DNA of 53,197 bases from assembly GCF_001591385.1 (NCBI RefSeq), contig NZ_BCUU01000028.1, positions 1 to 53,197 on the forward strand. The letters are read 5' to 3'. Both the position numbers and the translations under genes were made by a program. Source of the DNA: Variovorax soli NBRC 106424 (lineage in GTDB: Bacteria; Pseudomonadota; Gammaproteobacteria; Burkholderiales; Burkholderiaceae_C). The notes under the pieces are model-generated. The model did not search any database. It was not told where the DNA came from and was given only the letters and a program-made list of their open reading frames with translations. Positions 38,956-47,152 of the stretch are shown here, one piece after another. Position 1 is the first letter of the stretch. Every line of letters begins with the position of its first letter.

Positions 38956-40496
38956 GAATCCCGGAAGAAGTATGCGGCGCGCCTTCATCGGGCCCGCTGC
39001 TGATCCAGGGCGCGCGCGTGCTCAGCCTGGACGCGGCGGGCCGCGAATGGGCAAAGGCAGACATCCTGCTGCGCGATGGGCGCATCGAATCCATCGGCCT
39101 GGAGCTCTCGGTTTCGCCAGGGACGCCGACACTGGATGCACGCGGCATGCTGGCCATGCCGGGCCTGGTGAATGCGCATTTCCATTCCCCCGGCAACCTG
39201 ATGCGCGGGCAGCTCGACGGGTTGCCGCTGGAGCTTTTCATGCTCTACGAGGTGCCGCCGCTGGCGCAGAGCGGAGACGGCCATCGCATGGCCTATCTGC
39301 GCACGATGATGGGTGCGCTGGAGATGCTCGAACGCGGCATCACCACGGTCCATGACGATGCCTATCACGTGCCGGTGGCCACGCCGCAGGGCATCGACAC
39401 CGTCATGCAGGCCTATGCCGACGCAGGCATCCGCGCCACCGTGGCCATCGACCAGCCCAACATCGTGGAGTACGACAAGTTTCCGTACCTGCGCGAGCTG
39501 CTGCCGGCCCGGATGCGTTCAGAAATGGAAGCCGCGCCGCTGCAGGGCGCCGACGAACTCCTGGCGCTCTACCAGCACCTCATCACCCGCTGGCACGGTG
39601 CGGCGCAGGGACGCCTGGCAGCGGCCGTGTCATGCTCCGCACCGCAGCGCGTGACGCGCCCCTACCTTCAGGCGCTCGGGGAGCTCAGCCGTCGCCACGA
39701 CCTGCCGTACAACTTGCACGTGCTGGAGACCAAGCTGCAGCGCGCGACAGGCCTGGAGCGCTTCGGCCAATCGCTGCTGCGGCATGTGCACGAAGCGGGT
39801 GTTCTCGACGAGCGCTGCCAGATCATCCATGCGGTATGGATCGACGACGATGATTTGCGCCTCCTGGCCGACAGCGGCGCCGTGGTGGCGCACAACCCCG
39901 TGTGCAACCTTCGTCTGGGCAGTGGCGTGATGCCATGGCGGGCGTTGCGCGACGTGGGCGTGCCCATTGCCATCGGCACCGACGAGCTGTGCACCGACGA
40001 CACGGCCAACCTGTGGCTGGCCGGCAAGATGGCCGGACTGGTACACAACCTCAGCAGCGCGGACTCGTCCCGATGGCCGCGGCACGGCGAGGTGTTGCAC
40101 GCGATGACTGCAGGCGGCGCACGCGCCGTGCGGCGCGAAGGCGAGCTTGGCCAGCTCATTCCGGGCGCCTTGGCCGACATCATCCTGCTCGACCTGGACC
40201 GCTGGGCCTTCATCCCGTGCAACGATGTGCGGCGACAGCTCGTCTACAGCGAGGATGGCAGCTCCGTGCGGCACGTGATCGTCAACGGGGAAGTGGTGGT
40301 GCGCGATGGCGAGCATGTGTCGATCGATGCCCGCGCCATCCGTGATGAGATCCGCGCGCTGGCGCCGGCCATCCAGGCGCAATGGGCGGGCAGCCATGCC
40401 GCCGCGTTGCGGCTGTGGCCGTACTACCAGGCCATGCTGGAGAAGGCGCATGCGTTGCCCAGCGGACTGACGCGGCGGGTGCTGGCGGGGGACTGA
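38952..40496 (+). CDS. Amidohydrolase / deaminase of the TRZ/ATZ type
   Basis: The 514-aa protein has the amidohydrolase beta-sandwich start (LLIQGARVLSLDA) and metal motif NAHFHSPGN (H76, H78), then histidines in YNLHVLETK and IIHAVWIDDDD and the aspartate motif IGTDELCTDD. It is close to metal-dependent deaminases and hydrolases of nitrogen heterocycles such as guanine, cytosine, hydroxytriazines or S-adenosylhomocysteine. The usual SNN after GTD is replaced by CTDD, so the substrate may differ. It overlaps the ABC ATPase gene by four bases, so the transporter most likely brings in its substrate. Longer than the typical 440-480 residues because of N- and C-terminal extensions. Confidence 0.9.
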   Translation: MRIPEEVCGAPSSGPLLIQGARVLSLDAAGREWAKADILLRDGRIESIGLELSVSPGTPTLDARGMLAMPGLVNAHFHSPGNLMRGQLDGLPLELFMLYEVPPLAQSGDGHRMAYLRTMMGALEMLERGITTVHDDAYHVPVATPQGIDTVMQAYADAGIRATVAIDQPNIVEYDKFPYLRELLPARMRSEMEAAPLQGADELLALYQHLITRWHGAAQGRLAAAVSCSAPQRVTRPYLQALGELSRRHDLPYNLHVLETKLQRATGLERFGQSLLRHVHEAGVLDERCQIIHAVWIDDDDLRLLADSGAVVAHNPVCNLRLGSGVMPWRALRDVGVPIAIGTDELCTDDTANLWLAGKMAGLVHNLSSADSSRWPRHGEVLHAMTAGGARAVRREGELGQLIPGALADIILLDLDRWAFIPCNDVRRQLVYSEDGSSVRHVIVNGEVVVRDGEHVSIDARAIRDEIRALAPAIQAQWAGSHAAALRLWPYYQAMLEKAHALPSGLTRRVLAGD

Positions 40497-40513
40497 GCCC
40501 GCGCTCGAAAGCA

Positions 40514-40550
40514 ATCAGGCGCGCCAGCCTGGACGACTGGCGCGCCTGAT
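40514..40550. terminator. Long perfect hairpin between the amidohydrolase gene and argF
   Basis: ATCAGGCGCGCCAG (40514-40527), 9-nt loop, CTGGCGCGCCTGAT (40537-40550): a perfect 14-bp stem between convergent genes. No T tract, so it is a likely 3'-end stem for one or both transcripts. Confidence 0.7.
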
Positions 40551-40566
40551 GCGAAGAGATCAATGG

Positions 40567-41502
40567 TCAGGAAATCCTGCCCAGCAGCAGGTACTCCATC
40601 AACGCCTTCTGCACGTGCATGCGATTCTCCGCTTCGTCCCACACCACCGACTGCGGCCCGTCGATGACTTCGGCTTCGACTTCCTCGCCGCGGTGCGCGG
40701 GCAGGCAGTGCATGAACAGGGCATCGGGCTTGGCGATGCGCATCATGTCCTGGTCGACGCACCAGTCGGCAAAGGCCTGGCGGCGCGCTTCGTTCTCGGC
40801 TTCGTAGCCCATGCTGGTCCATACGTCGGTGGTGACCAGGTCGGCGCCGCGGCAGGCTTCCATCGGGTCCTTGAAGACCTTGTAGCTGCTGCTGGAACGC
40901 ACGCCCGCCACGGCCTGGTCCACCTCGTAGCCGGTGGGCGTGCTCACATGCACCGTGAAGCCCAGGATCTCGGCGGCCTGCAGCCAGGTGTTGGCCATGT
41001 TGTTGCCGTCGCCCACCCAGGCCACCGTCTTGCCCTGGATGGAGCCGCGGTGCTCGATGTAGGTGAAGATGTCCGCCAGGATCTGGCAGGGGTGGAATTC
41101 GTTGGTCAGGCCGTTGATGACCGGCACGCGCGAATGCGCGGCAAAGGCCTCGATCTTGGCTTGCTCGAAGGTGCGGATCATCACCAGGTCGACCATGCGG
41201 CTGATGACCTTGGCGCTGTCTTCAATGGGCTCGGCGCGGCCGAGTTGGCTGTCGCCGGTGGTCAGGTGCACCACGCTGCCGCCCATCTGGTACATGCCGG
41301 CCTCGAAGCTCACGCGGGTGCGCGTGGAGGCCTTCTCGAAGATCATGGCCAGCGTTCGGTCCGTCAGTGGCTGGTGCTTCTCGTAGGTCTTGAACTTCTT
41401 CTTGATCAGGGCCGCGCGCGCGAACAGGTGCGCGTACTCGTCGGCCGAGAAGTCGCCGAATTGCAGGTAGTGGCGGATGGCGGGTGCAGCTGCGGTACTC
41501 AT
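40567..41502 (-). CDS. argF: Ornithine carbamoyltransferase
   Basis: The 311-aa enzyme makes citrulline from ornithine and carbamoyl phosphate. The carbamoyl-phosphate motif STRTR is at residues 59-63 (EKASTRTRVSFE), then HPCQILAD and the ornithine motif FMHCLPAHRGEE. It starts inside the argD stop (4-bp overlap). The start MSTAAAPAIRHYLQFGDF at 41502 matches the family. Confidence 0.97.
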   Translation of the reverse strand: MSTAAAPAIRHYLQFGDFSADEYAHLFARAALIKKKFKTYEKHQPLTDRTLAMIFEKASTRTRVSFEAGMYQMGGSVVHLTTGDSQLGRAEPIEDSAKVISRMVDLVMIRTFEQAKIEAFAAHSRVPVINGLTNEFHPCQILADIFTYIEHRGSIQGKTVAWVGDGNNMANTWLQAAEILGFTVHVSTPTGYEVDQAVAGVRSSSSYKVFKDPMEACRGADLVTTDVWTSMGYEAENEARRQAFADWCVDQDMMRIAKPDALFMHCLPAHRGEEVEAEVIDGPQSVVWDEAENRMHVQKALMEYLLLGRIS

Positions 41503-42704
41503 GCCTTGGATTCTGCAAGAAAGCTCTTCACGATGGGCACCAGGATGGCCACGATCTCGTCGGCCTCGGCCTGGCTCAGGATGAGCGGGGGCACCAGGCG
41601 GATTACGCTGTCGGCCGTCACGCTCAGCAGCAGGCCGGCGTCGCAGGCGCGCTGCAGGATGGCGCCGCAGGGGCGGTCGAGCTCGATGCCCAGCATCAGG
41701 CCCTGGCCGCGTACTTCCTTCACGCCGGGCAGGCTGCCCAGCTCGCGCTGCAGCGACTCCTTCAGGTGCGAGCCCACCTTGTCGGCGTTCTCGAGCAGCT
41801 TGTGCTTTTCCATGATGCGGATGGTCTCGATGCCCGCGCGCATGGCCAGCGGGTTGCCGCCGAAGGTGGTGCCGTGGTTGCCCGGGCCGAAGATGTTGGC
41901 GGCCTTGGGGCCGGCCACGACGGCGCCGATGGGCACGCCCGAGCCCAGGCCCTTGGCCAGCGGCATCACGTCCGGCTTGATGCCGGCCCACTGATGCGCA
42001 AACCACTTGCCGGTGCGGCCCATGCCGCACTGCACTTCGTCGATCATCATGAGCCAGTCGCGCTCGTCGCACAGCTGGCGCACCTGGCGCAGGTATTCCC
42101 AGCGCATGGGGTTGATGCCGCCTTCGCCCTGGATGGTTTCGAAGAACACGGCCACCACGTTCGGGTTGCCTTCGGTGGCCTTCTTCAGCGCCTCGATGTC
42201 ATTGAGCGGTACGCGGATGAAGCCTTCCACCAGCGGGCCGAAGCCGGCCTGCACCTTGGGGTTGCCCGTGGCCGACAGGGTGGCGATGCTGCGGCCGTGG
42301 AAGGCGGCCTCGTACACCACGATCTCGGGGCGCTCGATGCCCTTGTCGTGGCCGAACTTGCGTGCGAGCTTGAGCGCGGCCTCGTTGGCTTCCAGGCCGG
42401 TGCAGCAGAAGAAGGCGTTGGTCAGGCCGGAGAGTTCGGTCAGCTTGGTGGCGAGCTGCTCCTGGCCGGGCACGTGGTAGTAGTTGGAGCTGTGGATGAT
42501 CTTGGTGAGCTGGTCCTGCAGGGCCGGCACCAGCTCGGGGTGGTTGTGGCCCAGGGTGTTCACGGCGATGCCGCCCAGGCCGTCCAGGTAGGCCTTGCCG
42601 CTGGTGTCCCAGACTCGGCAACCCTGGCCATGCGACAAGGCGATCGGCAGACGACCGTAGGTGTTCATGACGTGGGGCGACGAGGGCTGGGCGTTGGAGC
42701 TCAT
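41499..42704 (-). CDS. argD: Acetylornithine aminotransferase
   Basis: The 401-aa PLP enzyme belongs to the class III aminotransferases of arginine synthesis. The PLP lysine is K251 in LAKGLGSGVPIGAV; the PLP-binding aspartate is D222 in IDEVQCGMGRTGK; GLEANEAALKLARK is also present. I chose MSSNAQPSSPHV at 42704. It forms a leftward argD-argF pair with a 4-bp overlap, an order known in Burkholderiales, opposite DUF3579. A related role with succinylornithine is possible. Confidence 0.94.
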   Translation of the reverse strand: MSSNAQPSSPHVMNTYGRLPIALSHGQGCRVWDTSGKAYLDGLGGIAVNTLGHNHPELVPALQDQLTKIIHSSNYYHVPGQEQLATKLTELSGLTNAFFCCTGLEANEAALKLARKFGHDKGIERPEIVVYEAAFHGRSIATLSATGNPKVQAGFGPLVEGFIRVPLNDIEALKKATEGNPNVVAVFFETIQGEGGINPMRWEYLRQVRQLCDERDWLMMIDEVQCGMGRTGKWFAHQWAGIKPDVMPLAKGLGSGVPIGAVVAGPKAANIFGPGNHGTTFGGNPLAMRAGIETIRIMEKHKLLENADKVGSHLKESLQRELGSLPGVKEVRGQGLMLGIELDRPCGAILQRACDAGLLLSVTADSVIRLVPPLILSQAEADEIVAILVPIVKSFLAESKA

Positions 42705-42814
42705 TCGGTTCTCCGGATGGGGGAGGTGAACAGGGAAAAGGAAGGGCAAATTCTAGGCGCCGCCCATGACGGATTCCTTGAGGATTGCGCATTACTGCAA
42801 TGCCCCCTGGGCGG

Positions 42815-42829
42815 GGCGGCCAAGCCGCC
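42815..42829. other. GC-rich hairpin between argD and DUF3579
   Basis: GGCGGC-CAA-GCCGCC is a perfect small hairpin; the sequence before it (gccccctgggcgggg) resembles the start of the two intergenic repeats at 5991 and 47957, so it may be a decayed relative. Confidence 0.35.
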
Positions 42830-42835
42830 GAAAGG

Positions 42836-42865
42836 TAGAATCCTTGTGCGCTGCAACATTGCAGC
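42836..42865 (+). promoter_or_regulatory. TAGAAT -10 box and GCTGCAA-CA-TTGCAGC palindrome ahead of DUF3579
   Basis: TAGAAT (42836-42841) fits a -10 element for the rightward gene. A 16-bp palindrome with 7-bp arms (42850-42865) overlaps the expected transcription start. It could be an operator for the divergent argD/DUF3579 promoters. Confidence 0.4.
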
Positions 42866-42880
42866 ACATCCCCGCACCTC

Positions 42881-43213
42881 ATGGTCTCTCCCAGCGCCAA
42901 AGAAATCTTCATCCAGGGCATCACCCAAGACGGCCGCACCTTCCGGCCGAGCGACTGGGCGGAGCGTCTGGCCGGCGTGATGTGCTCGTTCAGGCCGGGC
43001 GGACCGCAGCCCGGCAGCCACCTGAGCTATTCGCCGTGGTGCGTGCCGATGGTGGTCAACGGCATCAAGTGCGTGGTGGTCAACCGCGAACTGCGGGACT
43101 ACGAGCCCATGGCCTGGGATTTCGTCATCAATTTCGCGCGCGACAACAACCTGCAGATGGCCGAGGCCTGCCTCGTGCCTGACGTCCCCGAGCCGCCCAC
43201 GAAGAAGGGCTGA
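42881..43213 (+). CDS. DUF3579 family protein
   Basis: The 110-aa cytoplasmic protein starts MVSPSAKEIFIQGITQDGRT and continues with FRPSDWAERLAGVMCSFRPG and CVVVNRELRDYEPMAWDFVI, all typical of the DUF3579 family of betaproteobacteria. Function is unknown. The family is regularly next to argD/argF in this order, and here it is divergent from argD. A histidine kinase gene follows 55 bp later in the same direction. Confidence 0.88.
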   Translation: MVSPSAKEIFIQGITQDGRTFRPSDWAERLAGVMCSFRPGGPQPGSHLSYSPWCVPMVVNGIKCVVVNRELRDYEPMAWDFVINFARDNNLQMAEACLVPDVPEPPTKKG

Positions 43214-43268
43214 GCACGCGGCCCCGCACGCCATGCAGGCGCGGCAGGGCACTGCACAATGGCGCCCG

Positions 43269-44750
43269 ATGAAAGCACGATGGGGCGCACTCGGAATCTG
43301 GATCCTGGCCTGGCTGGTGGCCAGTGCCGGCGGCGCCGCCTGGATCGCGCATGACGGCTTGCGCCAGCTGCGCGACGAGTTCGACACCCAGGCCCGCATC
43401 GCCCACCGCCTGCTGAGCCAGCAGGTGGTGCAGTACGACGCCGTGCTGGCCACGCTGGCGCTGCTGGGCGGCGCCGGCGAGCGCGCAGGCGCGGAACAGC
43501 GCCTGTCCAGCGTCTATCCCTCGATCCTTGCGGTGGCACGGCGCGATGCCGGCGCCGAATGGCCCGACCCGCGTCTGGCGGCTGCGGAAGCCCAATCGAG
43601 CACGGCCCAGCGCCCGCAGCTCGGCCCGCACGATCTGGCCGCCGGCCGCTACTGGCTGGTGATGGCCGCGCAGCCCGCCAGCTTCGCGCTGGACGTGGAC
43701 CTGGCGCGCACCGTGCCCTGGGCCGACTGGCCGATGGACCCCAAGACCAGCCCGGTGCGCCTGAGCCTGCAGACCGACAGGCAGCAATTCGTGGTGCAGC
43801 CGGGCGCCAGGGCGCAAGGCCCCTGGCACTTCGAGTTCCACAAGCACCTGGCCTCCGCCAGCCAGGACTTCGACGTGATGGCCGAGCGTACGGTGCGCCT
43901 GGGCGAGCTGCCCTGGGGCTGGATGCTGCTATGGACGGCGGGCGTGGCCCTGCTGACGGCCGGCGCGCGCTGGCTGCAACTGCAGCGCACCGAGCGCCGG
44001 CGCGCGGAAGAGCGCGTGCGCTTTGCCCAGGTGGCGCGCCTCAATGCCCTGGGCGAACTCGCGGCTGGCATGGCGCATGAACTCAACCAGCCGCTGACGG
44101 CGGTGCTGGCCAACACGCAGGCCGCGCGCCGCCTGCTGGACGAACAGGCCGGGCCCGACGAGCTGGCCACCGCGCGCAGCGCCATGGGGCAGGCGGCCGA
44201 GCAGGCCCGGCGCGCCTCCGACGTGGTGGGGCGACTTCGCCGCGCCATCGAGCGGCCCGCCAGCGGCCGCGCCGGCCAGGCGCTGAACCTGCACGACGTG
44301 CTGCGCCGTTCGCTCGACCTGCTGCAGCCCGAGTTGTCGCGCCACGGCGTGGAGGTTCGGCTGCATGCGGGCGGCGGCACGCATCAGCCGGTGCGTGCCA
44401 GCGGCGATCCGGTGGCGGTGGATCAGATCGTGCACAACCTCCTGCTCAACGCCATGCAGGCCATGCAGCAGCAGGACGCGCAGACGCGGCGCATCGACCT
44501 GCACTACGGCGCGGCGGCCGGCGACTCGCGCCACTGCGAAGTGCGCGTGTGCGACAACGGGCCCGGCATCGCCCCCGAGGTATTGCCGCGCATCTTCGAG
44601 CCCTTCTTCAGCACGCGCGAGCATGGCCTGGGCCTGGGCTTGAGCCTGTGCGAGACGCTGGCGCAGGAAATGGGCGGCTCGCTGCGGGCCGTGGCGGGCC
44701 CCGATGGCCGCGGCGCCTGCTTCGTGCTTCGCCTGCCGCGCGCGGCATAG
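43269..44750 (+). CDS. Sensor histidine kinase with periplasmic sensor domain
   Basis: The 493-aa protein has a first membrane helix (about 8-26), a periplasmic region of about 190 residues with no recognisable family motif, a second helix (about 217-237) and a kinase core. H270 in AAGMAHELNQPLTAVLANTQ is the phosphorylated histidine, N box IVHNLLLNAMQA, G1 box DNGPGIAPE and G2 box GLGLGLSL. The kinase type fits FixL/DctB/StyS-like partners of FixJ regulators. ATG at 43269 is preferred over 43233, which adds an unhelpful 12-residue head. The response regulator follows after 23 bp. Confidence 0.93.
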   Translation: MKARWGALGIWILAWLVASAGGAAWIAHDGLRQLRDEFDTQARIAHRLLSQQVVQYDAVLATLALLGGAGERAGAEQRLSSVYPSILAVARRDAGAEWPDPRLAAAEAQSSTAQRPQLGPHDLAAGRYWLVMAAQPASFALDVDLARTVPWADWPMDPKTSPVRLSLQTDRQQFVVQPGARAQGPWHFEFHKHLASASQDFDVMAERTVRLGELPWGWMLLWTAGVALLTAGARWLQLQRTERRRAEERVRFAQVARLNALGELAAGMAHELNQPLTAVLANTQAARRLLDEQAGPDELATARSAMGQAAEQARRASDVVGRLRRAIERPASGRAGQALNLHDVLRRSLDLLQPELSRHGVEVRLHAGGGTHQPVRASGDPVAVDQIVHNLLLNAMQAMQQQDAQTRRIDLHYGAAAGDSRHCEVRVCDNGPGIAPEVLPRIFEPFFSTREHGLGLGLSLCETLAQEMGGSLRAVAGPDGRGACFVLRLPRAA

Positions 44751-44773
44751 CACCGACGTTCAAGGCGCAATCA

Positions 44774-45433
44774 ATGAGCGAGTTGCAGACTTCATCATCG
44801 ACCTCTTCATCCCACCAGTCGCCGCTGATCCACCTGATCGACGACGATGCGGCGGTGCGCGACAGCCTGGCGCTGCTCATCGGCACCATCGGGCTGCGCG
44901 TGCAGACCTGGAGCGACGCGCAGCGCTTCGTGGCCGAGTTCGACCGCGGCGGCATCGGCGCCATCGTGCTGGATGTGCGCATGCCCGGCATCAGCGGCCT
45001 GACGGTGCTCGAAACGCTGGTGGCCGAGGGCGTGGACCAGCCCATCCTCATGCTCACCGGCCACGCCACGGTCGAGATGTGCCGGCGCGCTTTCAAGTCC
45101 GGCGCGGCCGAGTTCCTCGAGAAGCCCGTCGACGACGAAGAACTGCTGGAGGCGCTGCGCCAGGCCGTGCGGCGCCACGTGCGCTCGCGCGAGCGCGGCC
45201 GCGTCGACCAGGCGGCGCGCGCACGCTTCGCACAGCTGTCCGAACGCGAGCGCGAGGTGCTGGCGCACATCGTGCGGGGCCTGTCCAACAAGGAGATCGC
45301 GCGGGCGCTCAACCTGTCGCCACGCACCGTGGAGAGCCACCGCGCCAACATCTTCACCAAGCTGGAAAGCGATTCGCTGGCGCAGCTCATCCGGCACTAC
45401 GCCGACCTGGTGGACGCGGACGGCACACCGTAG
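44774..45433 (+). CDS. FixJ/NarL-type response regulator
   Basis: The 219-aa protein has a receiver domain with acidic pair D23/D24, phospho-site D67 (IVLDVRMPG), T95 and K117 (FLEKPVD), then a LuxR-type helix-turn-helix (LSEREREVLAHIVRGLSNKE, then IARALNLSPRTVESHRANIF). It pairs with the preceding kinase. TACGG-N14-CCGTA (45437-45460) after its stop and the TTTCAACAA/TTGTTGAAA repeat (45484-45541) ahead of the next gene are candidate target sites. Confidence 0.95.
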   Translation: MSELQTSSSTSSSHQSPLIHLIDDDAAVRDSLALLIGTIGLRVQTWSDAQRFVAEFDRGGIGAIVLDVRMPGISGLTVLETLVAEGVDQPILMLTGHATVEMCRRAFKSGAAEFLEKPVDDEELLEALRQAVRRHVRSRERGRVDQAARARFAQLSEREREVLAHIVRGLSNKEIARALNLSPRTVESHRANIFTKLESDSLAQLIRHYADLVDADGTP

Positions 45434-45436
45434 AAC

Positions 45437-45541
45437 TACGGAGCGGCGCGCGTAGCCGTACGAATGGACCGTGCGAGGGCCGTTTTCAACAATGCGAACA
45501 AGCGCGGCGCGATGCCTCGCGAACATCGATTGTTGTTGAAA
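45437..45541. promoter_or_regulatory. Inverted repeats upstream of the HbpS-like gene
   Basis: TACGG (45437-45441) and CCGTA (45456-45460) form one short inverted repeat. TTTCAACAA (45484-45492) and TTGTTGAAA (45533-45541) form a second, perfect 9-bp pair 40 bp apart. The second ends just before the ribosome site of the secreted HbpS-like gene. These may be binding sites for the FixJ-type regulator or an RNA hairpin. Confidence 0.4.
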
Positions 45542-45557
45542 CTGGAGAACGCAGACC

Positions 45558-46058
45558 ATGTCCATCCGTCCCCGTATCGCCCTCGCCGCCGCCCTCGTGC
45601 TGGCGGCCTTCGGCGCCCAAGCTCAGAACAGCGGCGTGCGCACCGAGAAGAACATCTCGCTCGAACTGGCCAACCAGATCGCCGCCGCCACCGTGGCCGT
45701 CTGCAGCGCCAGCGGCTACAACGTGTCGGCCGCGGTGGTCGACCGCGGCGGCGTGCTGCGCGCCCTGCAGCGTGCCGACAACGCCGGCCCGCACACCGTG
45801 CAGGCTTCCGAGCGCAAGGCCTTCACCTCGCTCTCGGCCAAGACGCCCACCAAGACGATCCTCGAGAACGCGCAGAAGAACCCCGGCGCTGCGACGCTGA
45901 CCGACATCCCCGGCTTCCTGGTGCTGGGTGGCGGCCTGCCGATCAAGGCCGGCAATGAAGTCATCGGCGCCGTGGGCGTCGCCGGCGCCCCGGGCGGCCA
46001 CCTGGACGAGCAGTGCGGCCAGACAGCCATCGACAAGTTCAAGGCCGACCTGAGCTGA
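45558..46058 (+). CDS. GlcG/HbpS family secreted protein
   Basis: The 166-aa protein has a signal peptide (cleavage after GAQA near residue 23) and a single GlcG/HbpS domain: LANQIAAATVAVCSASGYNV, AAVVDRGGVLRALQRADNAG, GGGLPIKAGNEVIGAVGVAG, then GHLDEQC. HbpS of Streptomyces binds haem outside the cell and modulates a kinase/regulator pair. Here it lies directly after such a pair, so a sensory accessory role is attractive; it could also be a generic GlcG protein next to a different pathway. Confidence 0.9.
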   Translation: MSIRPRIALAAALVLAAFGAQAQNSGVRTEKNISLELANQIAAATVAVCSASGYNVSAAVVDRGGVLRALQRADNAGPHTVQASERKAFTSLSAKTPTKTILENAQKNPGAATLTDIPGFLVLGGGLPIKAGNEVIGAVGVAGAPGGHLDEQCGQTAIDKFKADLS

Positions 46059-46084
46059 TCGCGGGCTGAACCAGCCCAACACAG

Positions 46085-46121
46085 AAAGCCGCCGCCGGGC
46101 TCCAAGCCCGCCGGCGGCTTT
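46085..46121. terminator. Bidirectional intrinsic terminator between HbpS-like and TorF-like genes
   Basis: AAAGCCGCCG...CGGCGGCTTT encloses an inner CCGGGC...GCCCG stem, and TTTCTT follows rightward. It serves two convergent genes that stop at 46058 and 46129. Confidence 0.88.
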
Positions 46122-46128
46122 CTTGGCA

Positions 46129-46944
46129 TTACAGCGTCTTGGTCAGGGCCACGATGAAGCGGGCCTTGTTGGGGCTCCGGGTCTTGCCGTCCGCGCCGGT
46201 CACCTCGAAGGCGCTGCCCTTGTTGGCGCCCTGCACATAGCCGCCCAGGGACAGGCCGCCGCCGAAGTCGTACGAAGCGCCCACGTTGTAGTCGTAGTAG
46301 TTCTGCGCGACGGTGTTGTCCTTGATGTCGGAGGCGAAGAAGGTGTAGCCCACCGCGGCCTTGAGCGTGAGCTTGGGCACCACCTCGTAGGCGTAGCCCA
46401 GGTTCAGGTAGCCGGTGTTGCGCCCCGACAGGCCCGAGCCGGCCTTGGCGCCGGCCCAGTTGAAGTAGTCGTCCGAGACGGTGTGCGAGTACTTCAGGGT
46501 GAAGGCGCCAAAGGCGCTGGCGTAGCTGCCCGAGCCGTAGATTTCCCAGGTGTTGCCCTGGGTGGCGCCAGGGTAGATGTAGCCCAGGGTGCCCACGTCC
46601 CAGTCCAGGCCGCCGGCCTTGAACTTGTAGCCGCCGTAGACGTCCATCTCGATGGAGTTGCCGTCCATCCAGTTGACGCTGGAGTTCCAGTTGCCGATGT
46701 AGAAGCCGCTTTCGTGGGCGTAGTCGAAGCCGCCCTGGAGGGCCGGCTTGACGGCGCTGGTCTTGAAGTTGCCGTTGCTGCCCAGCACGTCCTGGTCCTG
46801 GCCGCGGAACTTGTAGTTGGTGGTCAGCGTGACGTTGGCCGTGATCGGGGATGCTTCAGAAGGCCCAGCGGCTTGCGCGGACGCCAGCGCCGGTGCCAGA
46901 AGAATCGCGCCGACGGTGCCCAGGCGTGTGAGTTGCATGTGCAT
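46129..46944 (-). CDS. TorF-family putative outer-membrane porin
   Basis: The product is 271 aa from ATG at 46944 (269 aa from 46938). Signal peptide to ...LASAQA, then ANVTLTTNYKFRGQDQD, the TorF start, and repeating amphipathic beta strands (YIGNWNSSVNWMD, EMDVYGGYKFKAGG, GYLNLGYAYEVVPKLTLK). It resembles a small barrel with about 12 strands. The chain ends ...FIVALTKTL. Family function is unknown (named after betaproteobacterial torF-like loci). No clear ribosome site at either ATG; a frame extension to 47052 is open but unlikely. Confidence 0.82.
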   Translation of the reverse strand: MHMQLTRLGTVGAILLAPALASAQAAGPSEASPITANVTLTTNYKFRGQDQDVLGSNGNFKTSAVKPALQGGFDYAHESGFYIGNWNSSVNWMDGNSIEMDVYGGYKFKAGGLDWDVGTLGYIYPGATQGNTWEIYGSGSYASAFGAFTLKYSHTVSDDYFNWAGAKAGSGLSGRNTGYLNLGYAYEVVPKLTLKAAVGYTFFASDIKDNTVAQNYYDYNVGASYDFGGGLSLGGYVQGANKGSAFEVTGADGKTRSPNKARFIVALTKTL

Positions 46945-47152
46945 GCGTGATGTGCGTTGTTGTTGAAAGAGCGGCAAGGCTAGGGCCGCTCTGGTCAACG
47001 CGCCGTAAAGACTCATGGCACGCACATCAAATTTGCGAAAAAGCGCCGGCACCGATCGGCTGCATTTACGCGGGACGCCTGTCTTTTTGCACCGCTTTTA
47101 TGCCCGCCTGCCCAGACTGCATCGCATCTGCAATGGAGAAAGGTGTTCGTCG

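Noticed and set aside
46945..47052. Longer start of the TorF-like protein at 47052
   Set aside because: It would place about 36 residues in front of the signal peptide and has no ribosome site.
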